A DNA stretch of 64,000 bases from a virus, in the IMG/VR virus record IMGVR_UViG_3300024259_002152, positions 222,867-286,866 of that record. One strand, 5' to 3'. Shown here piece by piece: positions 7,818-17,144 of the stretch (positions within the stretch are counted from its first letter, which is position 1; each line of letters begins with the position of its first letter). The notes under the pieces are model-generated. The model was given only the letters and a program-made list of their open reading frames with translations, did no database searches and was not told the DNA's origin. Both the position numbers and the translations under genes were made by a program.

Positions 7818-8166
7818 ATTTGCAAAAGATTTTGGTGATAGAAATACGATTAATTCTAAAATAAGGTATCTCAAGATACTAAAAGAAACGATATCTTCTA
7901 ATTCTAAAATAGTTTTTCAGAGTGGTAAAACAGCTAAGGATTCGACCTATAGTATCATAACGTCGTCTAAAATTACGTCTTATCCCTCATTGCATGAGGT
8001 TCTAATACGAGCAGATTCTTTAGTATTAGATAGTCCTTGGAAATTTGGAGAATTATGTAGTGATGCCATTAACAAAATAGATCAATTAATATATGCTCTT
8101 ATAGAAGAGAGAAAAGAGATTACTTATGAAGGAAAGAAAAAGGGGCCTAAGAAAGGTTGGGTATAA
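7804..8166 (+). CDS. Hypothetical protein, MNWFK-type N terminus
   Basis: Start placed at ATG 7804 (MNWFKFAK), overlapping the RuvC-like gene by 14 bp; an upstream ATG at 7786 is less likely. The 120-residue product is helical and ends in a basic KKKGPKKGWV. Similar N-terminal NWFK/GWFK openings occur at 12584 and within the 9169-11682 product. No function recognised. The next ATG overlaps its stop (TAATG). Confidence 0.65.
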   Translation: MNWFKFAKDFGDRNTINSKIRYLKILKETISSNSKIVFQSGKTAKDSTYSIITSSKITSYPSLHEVLIRADSLVLDSPWKFGELCSDAINKIDQLIYALIEERKEITYEGKKKGPKKGWV

Positions 8167-8825
8167 TGTCAAAGAAAAATGATGTGGAACAACATTCTGT
8201 CGTAGTAACTAATGCTCCAAATGCAAATGTCGTCCCGTATTTGTTCAGTTTAGATAGAATAGAAAAAACAAATTGTAATTTATGTCAATGTGAATTTAGG
8301 GATGAAGCTGAAGATATCTATGAGAATCAAAAAAGAAAAAACTATTCGGAGATAAAAAGAAGATTAAAACAAAACCATGATTTTGATGCAACGGTTGGTG
8401 GTATAAAAAATCATATGTTGTTTCATTATAAAGCTGCTCAAAATAATGCTGCTTTGCAGGAATATGCTGAAGATGTGCAGCAATGGGTTAATATGCAGAC
8501 CAATAAGCTGGTAGCGATGAAATCAAGGATAGCAGTGCTAGAAAGAGAAATGTTTACTCTTGGTAAAGAGAGTGAAGAATTAGATATTTCTGAAAGAAGA
8601 AAAAATGCCGAAACAATGAAAAAATTAGCAGAAACTATTCTTACTTATGAAAATAAATTATCAGAATATCAGGAAGAGGTAAAACCTGTGAATCTTGTAT
8701 TTAATCAGTTAAAAGTCATTGTCAATGATGAGCTTGCACATGTTGATAATATCAAAACAAGGACTGTGGTAAGCACTATTTTGAAAAGATTGAATGATAG
8801 TGTCGGAGAGATGATGATTGAATAA
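8166..8825 (+). CDS. Coiled-coil protein with CxxC and His motifs
   Basis: A 219-residue protein starting at ATG 8166 in a TAATG overlap; an upstream TTG is ignored. Cysteines near residues 38-43 (CNLCQCEF) are followed by a helix-rich segment and KNHMLFHY near residue 80, giving a possible C-C-H-H zinc site. From about 95 to 160 it is predicted coiled coil. The pattern (CxxC, then a helix-turn and HxxxH) recalls small-terminase-like or DNA-binding phage proteins, but this is only suggestive. The next gene overlaps the stop again. Confidence 0.65.
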   Translation: MSKKNDVEQHSVVVTNAPNANVVPYLFSLDRIEKTNCNLCQCEFRDEAEDIYENQKRKNYSEIKRRLKQNHDFDATVGGIKNHMLFHYKAAQNNAALQEYAEDVQQWVNMQTNKLVAMKSRIAVLEREMFTLGKESEELDISERRKNAETMKKLAETILTYENKLSEYQEEVKPVNLVFNQLKVIVNDELAHVDNIKTRTVVSTILKRLNDSVGEMMIE

Positions 8826-8998
8826 TGAAAGTATGGAATTTTAAAAAACAAAAGATAGAGAATGGGACAGAGTCTCCTGGTTGTAATAGTGTAGATGGAG
8901 TTAAAGATTATAAGCCCGTCTTTATGAGTTATAAGGAGAACGGAGAAAATAGAGTAATTTCAATTAAGGACAATCAAAATGAAACAGATAGAAAGTGA
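8825..8998 (+). CDS. Hypothetical small protein, 57 aa
   Basis: ATG 8825 overlaps the preceding TAA (TAATG) and the ORF runs 57 codons to TGA 8996-8998. Product begins MKVWNFKKQKIENG and contains NRVISIKDNQNET. The tight overlap and codon use like its neighbours support a real gene. No family recognised. Confidence 0.55.
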   Translation: MKVWNFKKQKIENGTESPGCNSVDGVKDYKPVFMSYKENGENRVISIKDNQNETDRK

Positions 8999-9167
8999 AA
9001 GTTTAATATATACTCAGAAGAATATTGTGGTGGGAGATAGAAAGAGAAATGTTATTACTATTGATAAAAAGCCAGGGGCTCAACTGGGTCAAAAAGTAGT
9101 GGATAATAAGGTTGTGACAGTAAAGAAAAGAAAATGTAGCGGTTGCTCGAGGAGAAGGAAAGGGTAA
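8979..9167 (+). CDS. Hypothetical basic protein, 62 aa
   Basis: Starts inside the end of the 8825-8998 ORF with SD-like AAGGACAATC upstream. Lys/Arg-rich C terminus ends in RKCSGCSRRRKG, a CxxC in a basic context that could bind zinc or nucleic acid. No family recognised. Confidence 0.6.
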   Translation: MKQIESESLIYTQKNIVVGDRKRNVITIDKKPGAQLGQKVVDNKVVTVKKRKCSGCSRRRKG

Positions 9168-9168
9168 C

Positions 9169-11682
9169 GTGAATAAAGATTTTATCTTATCGGTTTTGAA
9201 GAAAGTGAGATTTTTGTTTCCTTTCGTGGTGGACTCACCTCATGAGGTTCTTGGGGAGTTGGCGCAAATAATTCCATCTCGATATATGATATTTCCTTGT
9301 GATATTATAGATCTTAGACAGTTTATTAGAGAGGATAAGATTTCATCTTCGAATCCTATACTGTTTTTTTCTCAAAAATTTGCAGATAAATATTTGAAAG
9401 AATATTCAGTGTTTTTAGTTCTTGACTCTCATGTAGATGTTGTGAATGATCTATACGGAGGTGTTCAAGTTAATTATTGCGATGAACTCCCTTTGTCTCA
9501 TCTACTTGTTAGAATCCTTATTAACGAACCATCTGCAAATAACTCTTTCGATGTTGTTAAAAACTTAATGGAAGAATTTAATTTAGGGGTAGAATGTTTG
9601 GTATCAAATAGTGTTCCTGGTATTTCTGGTCCTAGCAAAAAATTGTCATATATAATAGAACCTAAAAAGGCACAAAGAACTATAGGTGTTCCTTCAGACC
9701 TCCCTCTTACTCCAAAAGAAAACGATATATTTGAGTTCTTGAGACAAGTTAAAAAAGATTACAATCTTGATATTCAAATGAGGGTGGCAGGAGGATGGGT
9801 CAGAGATAAGATTCTTGGTAAAGAAAGTGATGATATAGATATAGCTGTAGATATGCCAGGTTATGATTTTGCTAAATTGGTGGCCCAAGCTGCCTTTAAG
9901 AGCAATATATCTCATGACCCTAAAGCGTATAATGTTAGTTTAGACAAAGATGCAGACCCAGCCACGAGAGTTGATGATGACAATCTGATGGTAGGGGCTG
10001 TAGATTTATTTGGTCAGAAAATAGAATTTGTTCCAATGAGAACAGAGCACTATCCTGATCCTCAAAGCAGAAAACCTAAAATTACCACAACGAATGATCC
10101 AAGAGAAGATGTGAAAAGAAGAGATCTTACAATCAATTCTATTTATTATAATATAGATACTGGTCAAGTAGATGATTTTGTAGGAGGAGTAGAGGATTTA
10201 GGTTTGGAAAGCGGAAAAATGATATTAAGAACACCAGATGATGCCAAAAAAACTTATGAAGAAGATCCATTAAGGTTGCTGAGAGCTTTGCGCTTTCATA
10301 GTCGTTATCCCAATAGCGAATTAGATCCAGATATAATCAAATCAATGTCAGACCCAGACATACAAGAATCTTATGTCAAGAAAGTTGCTGCGTCAAGAGC
10401 TGGACCTGAGATAATGAAAATGTTAGTGGGGGATAATCCTACTGCATCTTTAAAACTATTATTTGAGAGCGGTTTATATAGGAAAGTTTTTGATGTTCCT
10501 GCAATGGGGAATATTAATCCTGATGGTATAGAGATGGATCAAAAATCTCCTTATCACAAATATAGTTTATTAGATCATACGATAGAAGTGGTGTCTAATC
10601 TTAATAGTATTATGAAAGAGAATGAAGAGCCCGATGATATGAGAGGACTTATGAATCTTGCTGCTGTTTTTCATGATTTCGGAAAAATGGATAACAAAGT
10701 TGCAAGACCTCATAAACGTCCAAGAGTTCCTGGACATACTACTTATGTTGGGCACGAAAGAAGCTCAGAAGATATGGCAGAAGCCATATTGAAATCTATT
10801 AACGTGCCAAAAGAAAAAAGAAATTTAGTTAATACTGTTATTAAAACACATATGTATCCTCATGATGCTTCGGATTGGAGTAGTAAAAATAAAGGTCCAG
10901 GTAATTTTATTGAAAAATTAAAAATAAAAGGCAAAGGTGGAGTAGATGATTTGTGGAAGTATGTGTTTTATCATGGTCAAGCTGATGCCATGTCGTCTAA
11001 TCCTGAGACATATGATGAGCAAAAATATAATCAAGGAAAAGAGTGGTTTGAGCAATATCGTTCTGAACCATCGACAGAATTTACCAGATTTCAAGGAACG
11101 TTAATAGATGGTAACGTAGTGGATAATCTCAGGCAGCAAATAGAGCAGCAGAGACAAGTTCGTATCAGAAAAAACATTATCAGTGATGCTTTACATTTTA
11201 TTTTACAACAGCAATATACAGGTAATATTGATATGTCTTTTGCTTCATTGCCAGAAGGAGCAGATAGAGAGAAAGCTATGAATAAGTCTATTAATGATGC
11301 TACTAATAAAGTCAAAGGGTGGATGCTTAATGTGCATAATAAATATTTAGAACCACCTAAGGGAGGACAGGTTATGGGGTCTAATTGGTTTAAAAAAGTA
11401 AAAACTGCACAAGTAGCTGCTCTATCAGGAGATGTGCAAACTCAAGATCCAGAGATAAAGAAAGGTCCAAAAGAAGCTCTTCCAAAATATCAAGTTGGTA
11501 TGAAGGTAAGAGATAGAAGAAATTCTGTATCTCAACAACAGACCTATGGGGTGGTAGAAGCAATAAAAGGTAATAAAATGAAGATAGTTTGGAATCCTGA
11601 TAGTAAAGAAAAAAGACAAGAAGAAGTTGTCGATATGGTGGAAAATACTGAAATTTTATCTTTAATTGTTGCGGAGGTATAA
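9169..11682 (+). CDS. CCA-adding/poly(A) polymerase-type nucleotidyltransferase with HD domain
   Basis: 837 residues, GTG start 1 bp after the previous stop. Residues 1-180 are an unrecognised extension. Near 195 begins a class II nucleotidyltransferase head (MRVAGGWVRDKILGKESDDIDIAV, with GGxVRD and the DxD metal-binding pair), then RRDLTINSI and EEDPLRLLRALRFHSRY as in tRNA CCA-adding enzymes. An HD hydrolase domain follows (AAVFHDFGKMDN near 505, with H..HD and a later H). From about 735 a separate module begins MGSNWFKKVKTAQ and ends in a KOW/SH3-like segment (YQVGMKVRDRRN... YGVVEAIKGNKMKIVW). Likely adds CCA to RNA 3' ends. The tmRNA at 41844 lacks an encoded CCA, a possible substrate. 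Confidence 0.85.
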   Translation: MNKDFILSVLKKVRFLFPFVVDSPHEVLGELAQIIPSRYMIFPCDIIDLRQFIREDKISSSNPILFFSQKFADKYLKEYSVFLVLDSHVDVVNDLYGGVQVNYCDELPLSHLLVRILINEPSANNSFDVVKNLMEEFNLGVECLVSNSVPGISGPSKKLSYIIEPKKAQRTIGVPSDLPLTPKENDIFEFLRQVKKDYNLDIQMRVAGGWVRDKILGKESDDIDIAVDMPGYDFAKLVAQAAFKSNISHDPKAYNVSLDKDADPATRVDDDNLMVGAVDLFGQKIEFVPMRTEHYPDPQSRKPKITTTNDPREDVKRRDLTINSIYYNIDTGQVDDFVGGVEDLGLESGKMILRTPDDAKKTYEEDPLRLLRALRFHSRYPNSELDPDIIKSMSDPDIQESYVKKVAASRAGPEIMKMLVGDNPTASLKLLFESGLYRKVFDVPAMGNINPDGIEMDQKSPYHKYSLLDHTIEVVSNLNSIMKENEEPDDMRGLMNLAAVFHDFGKMDNKVARPHKRPRVPGHTTYVGHERSSEDMAEAILKSINVPKEKRNLVNTVIKTHMYPHDASDWSSKNKGPGNFIEKLKIKGKGGVDDLWKYVFYHGQADAMSSNPETYDEQKYNQGKEWFEQYRSEPSTEFTRFQGTLIDGNVVDNLRQQIEQQRQVRIRKNIISDALHFILQQQYTGNIDMSFASLPEGADREKAMNKSINDATNKVKGWMLNVHNKYLEPPKGGQVMGSNWFKKVKTAQVAALSGDVQTQDPEIKKGPKEALPKYQVGMKVRDRRNSVSQQQTYGVVEAIKGNKMKIVWNPDSKEKRQEEVVDMVENTEILSLIVAEV

Positions 11683-11683
11683 A

Positions 11684-12574
11684 ATGTTACAGGTTGGTTA
11701 TGGAGGTTATTATTTGGTAGGGGGCAACGTAACAGAATATGTCGATTCTCCGACATATTATGAGCCTGGTTTTAATGTTATGTACCCAATAGAAATAGCC
11801 GCTCCTAAGTCAGATCGTTTTTTCATTCTTATCAGGAAAAGAGAAGATGAGTCGGGAGATGGTTTTGCCAATTTGGTTGCTACAAATGTTTCAGCGACAG
11901 CAGTTGACGCCACTAATGGAGAAAGTCTATTAGTAAGGACTTCTAATAACACTTTACATCCCGCTTGGAATCAAGATCCATCTTCTACTACTCCTGTTCT
12001 CCTACAGATAGATAATCAGTTGGACATGGTTAATACTATTTTAAGAGTAAGAGTAATTGATTGTAAAGTGAAAGATTCGACAGATAATAGTTTTATCAAT
12101 TTTAGAGTGATTATAGAAGAAGATCCTGAAGATTTATATTTCAATTATATTCCTGTGCATAGGAGAATATATCCCGATAGAAATACTTTTAGTATTGCTG
12201 GTAGGTCAGCATATGTAACATTAAGAAATGATAGCGATGCTTATTTATTAGTGTCCCCCTATGCTTGGTTAAAGGAAGACACAAAGGATAAGTCAGATTT
12301 TTCTTATCCTCAAGATACATTTTATTATCAAATAGAGAATACTTACAATAGCGAAGACTTTACATTTGCATTATCAAGTTATAGTGATTCTTTTGTGGCT
12401 GAACATGTGTCTGTGTTAAATGTCCCAGGGAACAAAAAAGTAGCTCTTATTTTAATAGATAATGCTATTTATGATTATATATTTCAGTTGAGAAGTGGCG
12501 TAAGTTTAGTAATATCTGTTGTGGGAGAACTTAGTGGTATAGAAGATACGTTTACGGTCAACCTTAATGTATAG
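11684..12574 (+). CDS. Beta-rich hypothetical protein, possible virion component
   Basis: Start at ATG 11684, 5 nt after GCGGAGG; the upstream in-frame TTG would place the SD inside the gene. The 297 residues are rich in beta-strand patterns, Asp/Ser/Thr and aromatic residues (NVMYPIEIAAPKSDRFFILIRKRED, SYSDSFVAEHVSVLNV), with no signal peptide. Composition and position before two protease genes and the serine-tract proteins suggest a structural protein, but no family is recognised. Confidence 0.6.
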   Translation: MLQVGYGGYYLVGGNVTEYVDSPTYYEPGFNVMYPIEIAAPKSDRFFILIRKREDESGDGFANLVATNVSATAVDATNGESLLVRTSNNTLHPAWNQDPSSTTPVLLQIDNQLDMVNTILRVRVIDCKVKDSTDNSFINFRVIIEEDPEDLYFNYIPVHRRIYPDRNTFSIAGRSAYVTLRNDSDAYLLVSPYAWLKEDTKDKSDFSYPQDTFYYQIENTYNSEDFTFALSSYSDSFVAEHVSVLNVPGNKKVALILIDNAIYDYIFQLRSGVSLVISVVGELSGIEDTFTVNLNV

Positions 12575-12583
12575 GAGCGGGTA

Positions 12584-13096
12584 ATGGGATGGTTTAAAGA
12601 GTCACAAAATGAAAATTTTATAGAAAAAGTAAAGGATATTTTAAAAAAACATTCTTTCACTAACGCAATATCTAACTACTATCATATTCCCATTAGTGAA
12701 GTCGATACTCATCTAGAAATAGAGGTGTGTGATCTTCATGGGAAATTTGCAGAAGGAAATGGTAAATTAATAAGAATAGATAAAAAGTTGTTAGATAATG
12801 ACTTCTTTGATGAAAATTTTCACTTTGTGATCCACGAATTTTTCCATTGGTTGAAGAGAAGGTCAGAAAATAAATTTTACTTCAACGATCCAGAAGAAGT
12901 CCAAAGTTTTGTTTTGCAGATGGCTTGGAATTTGATAAATGGGAAAAGCGAAGAAGAAGTAACTAGAAAGATTTATCCCATCATTAAGGCTCATTTTAAA
13001 GATCAAAATAAATTTGAAGATGTATTTACAGAAATGTTAAATAAAGCAATTAATCTCTATCAGATTTATCAGAGAGGGGGAGAATTTTCGATTTAA
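12584..13096 (+). CDS. Putative zinc metalloprotease (HExxH)
   Basis: A 170-residue protein with HEFFH at residues 84-88 (HFVIHEFFHWLKRR), the HExxH zinc-binding helix of gluzincin/metzincin-like peptidases, followed about 15 residues later by DPEEVQSF, which could supply the third ligand. It begins MGWFKESQNENF, one of several W-F-K openings in this region. No signal peptide. It lies beside a cysteine protease-like gene, so a role in protein maturation is possible. The residues support the metalloprotease call; the substrate is unknown. Confidence 0.7.
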   Translation: MGWFKESQNENFIEKVKDILKKHSFTNAISNYYHIPISEVDTHLEIEVCDLHGKFAEGNGKLIRIDKKLLDNDFFDENFHFVIHEFFHWLKRRSENKFYFNDPEEVQSFVLQMAWNLINGKSEEEVTRKIYPIIKAHFKDQNKFEDVFTEMLNKAINLYQIYQRGGEFSI

Positions 13097-13126
13097 ATAT
13101 AAATAGATATTTTTTACGGAGATATT

Positions 13127-13843
13127 ATGAAAAGAATAAAAGTAACGCATTTTTTGCAAGATCCTGCACTTTGTGCAGTAGCCGCAGTCGCTGTTGTAGC
13201 AAATTTTTATAATCCAGAGATAACTTATGAGCATGTGAAGAAAGTGGCTCATAGAAAAATTAGTAAAAAAATATCCGATGATGGACTATATTCTTCTCAA
13301 ATATGTATGCTCCTTAATCTTCTAGGATTTCAGAATGTATCTTTAGTTACTAGTGATTTTTCATGTATAGATTATTCCTGGTGTGATTATGGAAAAAGAA
13401 AGATGAAAGAAGTCCTAGAACAATCAATTTATACTAAAAAAGAGAAAGAAGAGAGAGCTTTAACCAAAAATCTTTATAAATGGTATACGTTACAAGGTTA
13501 TAACAATAGTATTAAAATTGATTATAATTTTGGCAGGTATATTAGAAAGCAATTAAATAAAAGAAAGCCTCTCATTTTGTCTTTTAATTGGACTATGTTT
13601 TTTAAGTTTGCTAAAGAGGGAGAAGTCGGACCAGATCCAATAAATGGGGAGTCTGAGGAGCATGCTGTAGTTGCGAATGGTTATGATAAAAATGGAGTAT
13701 GGGTAGTGGACTCTCATCATAATTACTACACCTATAATAGGAAAAAGTATAGAAGAGGTTTTTACAAGATATCTTGGGAAAATTTATTCACTATTATGGG
13801 TGAGGGAGATGTGATTATTCCTAATGATTATTATATTGAATAA
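13127..13843 (+). CDS. C39-like papain-fold cysteine peptidase
   Basis: A 238-residue protein with a plausible catalytic set: Gln11 and Cys16 in HFLQDPALCAVAAVAVVANFY, His179 in EEHAVVANGYDKNGVWVVDSHH, and Asp195 in VVDS. This order and spacing match C39/BtpA-type peptidases, which cleave after double glycine or act as standalone papain-fold hydrolases. No transmembrane segment or ABC module is present. Followed 12 bp later by the first serine-tract protein, so processing of those proteins is possible but unproven. Confidence 0.7.
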   Translation: MKRIKVTHFLQDPALCAVAAVAVVANFYNPEITYEHVKKVAHRKISKKISDDGLYSSQICMLLNLLGFQNVSLVTSDFSCIDYSWCDYGKRKMKEVLEQSIYTKKEKEERALTKNLYKWYTLQGYNNSIKIDYNFGRYIRKQLNKRKPLILSFNWTMFFKFAKEGEVGPDPINGESEEHAVVANGYDKNGVWVVDSHHNYYTYNRKKYRRGFYKISWENLFTIMGEGDVIIPNDYYIE

Positions 13844-13855
13844 GAGAAAATATTT

Positions 13856-15430
13856 ATGGCTTTTGACAGATATGTAGAGGGGTTTGATCAGTGCGAGCCT
13901 CCTGTATGTCCTGAAGATATAGTTATAACTATTATCAGTGTTAGTTGCACAGAAGACAAGATGCTGCATGTAGAATGGTTGGTTACCGATAAATATAATA
14001 GAGATATTAATGGTAACTATTTAGCATGGTCTTGTGATAATCAGGATTTAGATACTACTGTTTTTCCTTCCATAGGTCCTACTTCTTATGTCTCTTATTT
14101 TGATATCTCTAGCTGTATGGGGATTATTTATTTTAAAATAAAGGTAAGAATTGGAACTACTTTTTTTGAGGGGGATTTAGAAGCGTTCGATACAGCACTA
14201 TGTACGTCAAGCGATACAGCAGTTCCAGCATCATGGTGCGGGGATTGTCCTGATGGAGTTTCTACACCTCCTCCATATCTACTGTATGTGATATCATCTA
14301 CTGTTCCTTCATATCCTACATATTTTGACTATGCAGGGTTATGCTGGTATGTAGATGATAATGAGAATGAAATTTCTATAAGGGATTTGCCAGAAGGAGC
14401 TATTTTAACTGGAGCAAGTGAAATATATTCATCTTGTGAAGACTGTTGCTTACAATTAGATTGTCCTAGTCCTTGGGTAGAATTGCCAGCAGATATTCAA
14501 GCATTTGCGGGAGAAAAGGTGGGAGTCTTTTATTTTGAATATCAGACTTATGATGTTGCAGATCAGTTATTCGTTATTAGGAACTTTTTTGAGCCAGATG
14601 ATTGTCTCACTGATGATGATGGAAATCTTTTACCTCCCCCTGATAATAAGATACTATTTGATACGGGTTGTGTGAGTACTAATTTACAGGATTGTCCATC
14701 TTTTTTCGTAGATGATCCCCTCTGTATGGATTTTGCTGCTGCTACTTATGGTTTTTGTGTTAGGGTTAGGGAGGGAGAGTTACCAATAGGTATTCTTAAT
14801 GTTTGTAATTGTAATGATACCGAAGGCACTTATTGGAGAATATGTAGTATAGATCCTGATCGCAACATTTCTAATTGGGAAGGTGGAGATGAATGTTTAT
14901 GCACGGATATGAGTTCTTCAAGCAGTTCTAGCTTAAGTAGTTCAAGTAGTTCAAGTTCAAGTTCAAGTTCAAGTAGTTCTAGTTCTAGTAGTTCTAGTTC
15001 TAGTTCTAGTAGCTCTAGTTCTAGTAGTTCTAGTTCTAGTTCTAGTTCTAGTTCTAGTTCTAGTAGTTCTAGTAGTTCTAGTAGTTCTAGTTCTAGCAGT
15101 TCTAGTTCTAGTAGTTCTAGTAGTTCTAGTAGTTCAAGTAGTTCAAGTAGTTCTAGTAGTTCTAGTAGTTCAAGTTCAAGTAGTTCTAGCAGTTCGAGTT
15201 TAAGTAGTTCGAGTAGCTCTCAAAACTTATGGTATCATGCGGCTACAGGATGGACGGGGTCAGGATGCACAGGTATACCTGCTGGTTTGGTGCTCATCTG
15301 TCTTCCATCAGGTGTTGCGAATGGAAGATGTTATAATGGAAGCTTCTCGGGTCTTCCGAGCGGATGCACAACCCTCGGACCAACAACTCCGTGCTCTGCA
15401 ATAGATGGGACATATACTGGACCTTGTTAG
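13856..15430 (+). CDS. Cys-rich protein with long serine tract (SRR protein 1)
   Basis: 524 residues. Residues 1-350 form a Cys-rich, beta-rich region (MAFDRYVEGFDQCEPPVCPEDI, WSCDNQDLD, SWCGDCPD, CEDCCLQLDCPSPWVEL). A tract of about 103 residues, almost all Ser (14912-15220), follows, then a short Cys-containing C-terminal domain (YHAATGWTGSGCTGIPAGL...). No signal peptide. The N-terminal region is shared with the products at 17144 and 19081; the C-terminal domains differ. The neighbouring glycosyltransferase suggests the serines are glycosylated. Serine linkers of this kind occur in virion appendage and surface proteins, so a virion fibre or decoration role is my inference. Confidence 0.8.
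   Translation: MAFDRYVEGFDQCEPPVCPEDIVITIISVSCTEDKMLHVEWLVTDKYNRDINGNYLAWSCDNQDLDTTVFPSIGPTSYVSYFDISSCMGIIYFKIKVRIGTTFFEGDLEAFDTALCTSSDTAVPASWCGDCPDGVSTPPPYLLYVISSTVPSYPTYFDYAGLCWYVDDNENEISIRDLPEGAILTGASEIYSSCEDCCLQLDCPSPWVELPADIQAFAGEKVGVFYFEYQTYDVADQLFVIRNFFEPDDCLTDDDGNLLPPPDNKILFDTGCVSTNLQDCPSFFVDDPLCMDFAAATYGFCVRVREGELPIGILNVCNCNDTEGTYWRICSIDPDRNISNWEGGDECLCTDMSSSSSSSLSSSSSSSSSSSSSSSSSSSSSSSSSSSSSSSSSSSSSSSSSSSSSSSSSSSSSSSSSSSSSSSSSSSSSSSSSSSSSSSSSSSSSSSSLSSSSSSQNLWYHAATGWTGSGCTGIPAGLVLICLPSGVANGRCYNGSFSGLPSGCTTLGPTTPCSAIDGTYTGPC
14912..15220 (+). repeat. Serine-codon microsatellite tract 1
   Basis: About 309 bp of alternating AGT/TCT/TCA/AGC serine codons, mostly as AGTTCT or AGTTCA hexamers, with rare TTA/TTG leucine codons near both ends. 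Length changes in units of three or six would keep the frame, so the tract is likely to vary in length. Confidence 0.9.
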
Positions 15431-15461
15431 GTGTAAAAATATTAAATAAGAGAAAAATAAT

Positions 15462-17144
15462 ATGTTAGATTGTCAAGTAATAACAGAAAACGATGATATC
15501 TTTATTTGTAAAAAGATGGGAGAAAGAACCCATTTTAAAGATTTTAAAATACACAAATCTCAATGTGAGCAGTGCGTGAAAGATGAAGAAATAGTGCTAA
15601 GACAGTTTGAAAATAATTTTTATTTTAGCTGTTTGATAAGTGTCGATCAAATAGATAAATTAGAGAATAAAGAAGAGATTATAGAAAATACTTTAGAATA
15701 TTTTAGGCATTCTGAAAATGATCCAGATTTAGTAAATAAATTAAAATCTATGTTATTCTATTTTGTTATGAATCCTAGATTTAAATTTGATCCTATGGAC
15801 AAATTGAGGTTGGAATATATTTTAAATAATATTGAAAATTTGAATTTATCGGAATCAATGGAAAGTTTTATTAACGATGATGAAAATTTATATAATTTTT
15901 ATAAAAAGAACTTATTGGATTTAATGAGTAGTAATATAGATGTTTTTAAAAATAGTATTAAACAACAATTAGAAATGGTGGTCGTTACAAAAGATTTTGC
16001 TATTCGATTTTTTGGGGAAAATAAAGACAAATTTGATGATGCTTTTTGTGCCGATTTTCATAAGTCTTTAAAAGAGTATGATAATAATATGGGGAGGATG
16101 AAGAAAGATCCTAATTTCGTTCCTGTTTTTAAAGTATCTTTAATAGATAAAATAAAGGGGGCAAAAGAAGCATTTAAAAGAATAGTAAAGAAATCTAAAG
16201 AAGAAGGAAAAGATGCTTTATGGATCAGCGAGAAAAAAATAATAGAAAGGCAAGTTTGTTGTACTACCTGCACGGATGGAGGAAGTTGTCCTTATTGTGG
16301 TTGCCAGATAAAGAAATCATGGTTTTTACCGCTAGGAAAATCAGAATTGTCAACTGAGGGCTGTCCCAATCTCAATACTTATCCCCATCTTAAAATCTTT
16401 CCCTCAAAAAATTATTGGGAAGTGTGTGAAGAAAAAACTTCTGTGATTATAGTCGCAAGAAATGAAGAAAATTTGAATAAAACTCTTGGAAGTCTTATTG
16501 CTAATGCAACAGGAGAAATAGAAATATTAGTTGGATTAGATGGGTGCAGATATGATGTTATAAATAATGAAAAAGTTGCTACTTTACAATTTAATCAACA
16601 TATAGGTAGGAGAAAAATATCTAATCAATTAGTTAAGTTGGCTACTGGGAAATACTTATTTGAAGTTGATGCTCATTGTGCTGTTTCTTATGGGTGGGAT
16701 ACTAGGTTAAAATGTGTGTGTGATGATAATATTATTGTCGGATGTTCTGTTAATTCTATCGATGAAAAATTATGGGGATGTGATGAGGATATTAAATGGG
16801 TGGGAGGGAAAATAATAGAAGATGCAAAATGGAAATGGGATAAAATTGATAATAATGTTGAGAAGATAGAAGAGGTAGAGAGTTTTAATGCTTGCGGATG
16901 GATGATAAGAAAAGATTATTTTGAAAAATTAGATGGTCATGATGAAGATCTTGGAGAATGGGGATGGGAGAATGTTGAGTGGACATTAAAGAATAAATCT
17001 AATAGTGGTAGAATTATTATAAGAACAGATGTTATAGTATCACATCTGTTTCGGAAACAGTATCCCTATGAAATAAAAGGATTAAAGTATAATGATGTAA
17101 TACAAATATTAAAAAATAAAGACATTTACAAACAGGGTGTCTAA
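15462..17144 (+). CDS. Family 2 glycosyltransferase with N-terminal helical and Cys-rich region
   Basis: 560 residues. Residues 1-260 are helical and charged with Cys pairs (CKKMGERTHF... CEQC). A zinc-ribbon-like CCTTCTDGGSCPYCGCQI follows near 266-285. The C-terminal half is a GT-A domain: TSVIIVARNEENLNKTLGSLI near 330, LVGLDGCRYD, then LFEVDAHCAVSYGWD (DxH metal site), and CGWMIRKDYFEKLDGHDEDLGEWGWENVEW, resembling the ED-x-E/W region of polypeptide GalNAc-transferase-like enzymes. Placed exactly between two serine-tract proteins, it is the obvious candidate to O-glycosylate them, as dedicated glycosyltransferases do for bacterial serine-rich repeat proteins. A decayed copy of its 5' end lies at 19015. 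Confidence 0.85.
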   Translation: MLDCQVITENDDIFICKKMGERTHFKDFKIHKSQCEQCVKDEEIVLRQFENNFYFSCLISVDQIDKLENKEEIIENTLEYFRHSENDPDLVNKLKSMLFYFVMNPRFKFDPMDKLRLEYILNNIENLNLSESMESFINDDENLYNFYKKNLLDLMSSNIDVFKNSIKQQLEMVVVTKDFAIRFFGENKDKFDDAFCADFHKSLKEYDNNMGRMKKDPNFVPVFKVSLIDKIKGAKEAFKRIVKKSKEEGKDALWISEKKIIERQVCCTTCTDGGSCPYCGCQIKKSWFLPLGKSELSTEGCPNLNTYPHLKIFPSKNYWEVCEEKTSVIIVARNEENLNKTLGSLIANATGEIEILVGLDGCRYDVINNEKVATLQFNQHIGRRKISNQLVKLATGKYLFEVDAHCAVSYGWDTRLKCVCDDNIIVGCSVNSIDEKLWGCDEDIKWVGGKIIEDAKWKWDKIDNNVEKIEEVESFNACGWMIRKDYFEKLDGHDEDLGEWGWENVEWTLKNKSNSGRIIIRTDVIVSHLFRKQYPYEIKGLKYNDVIQILKNKDIYKQGV

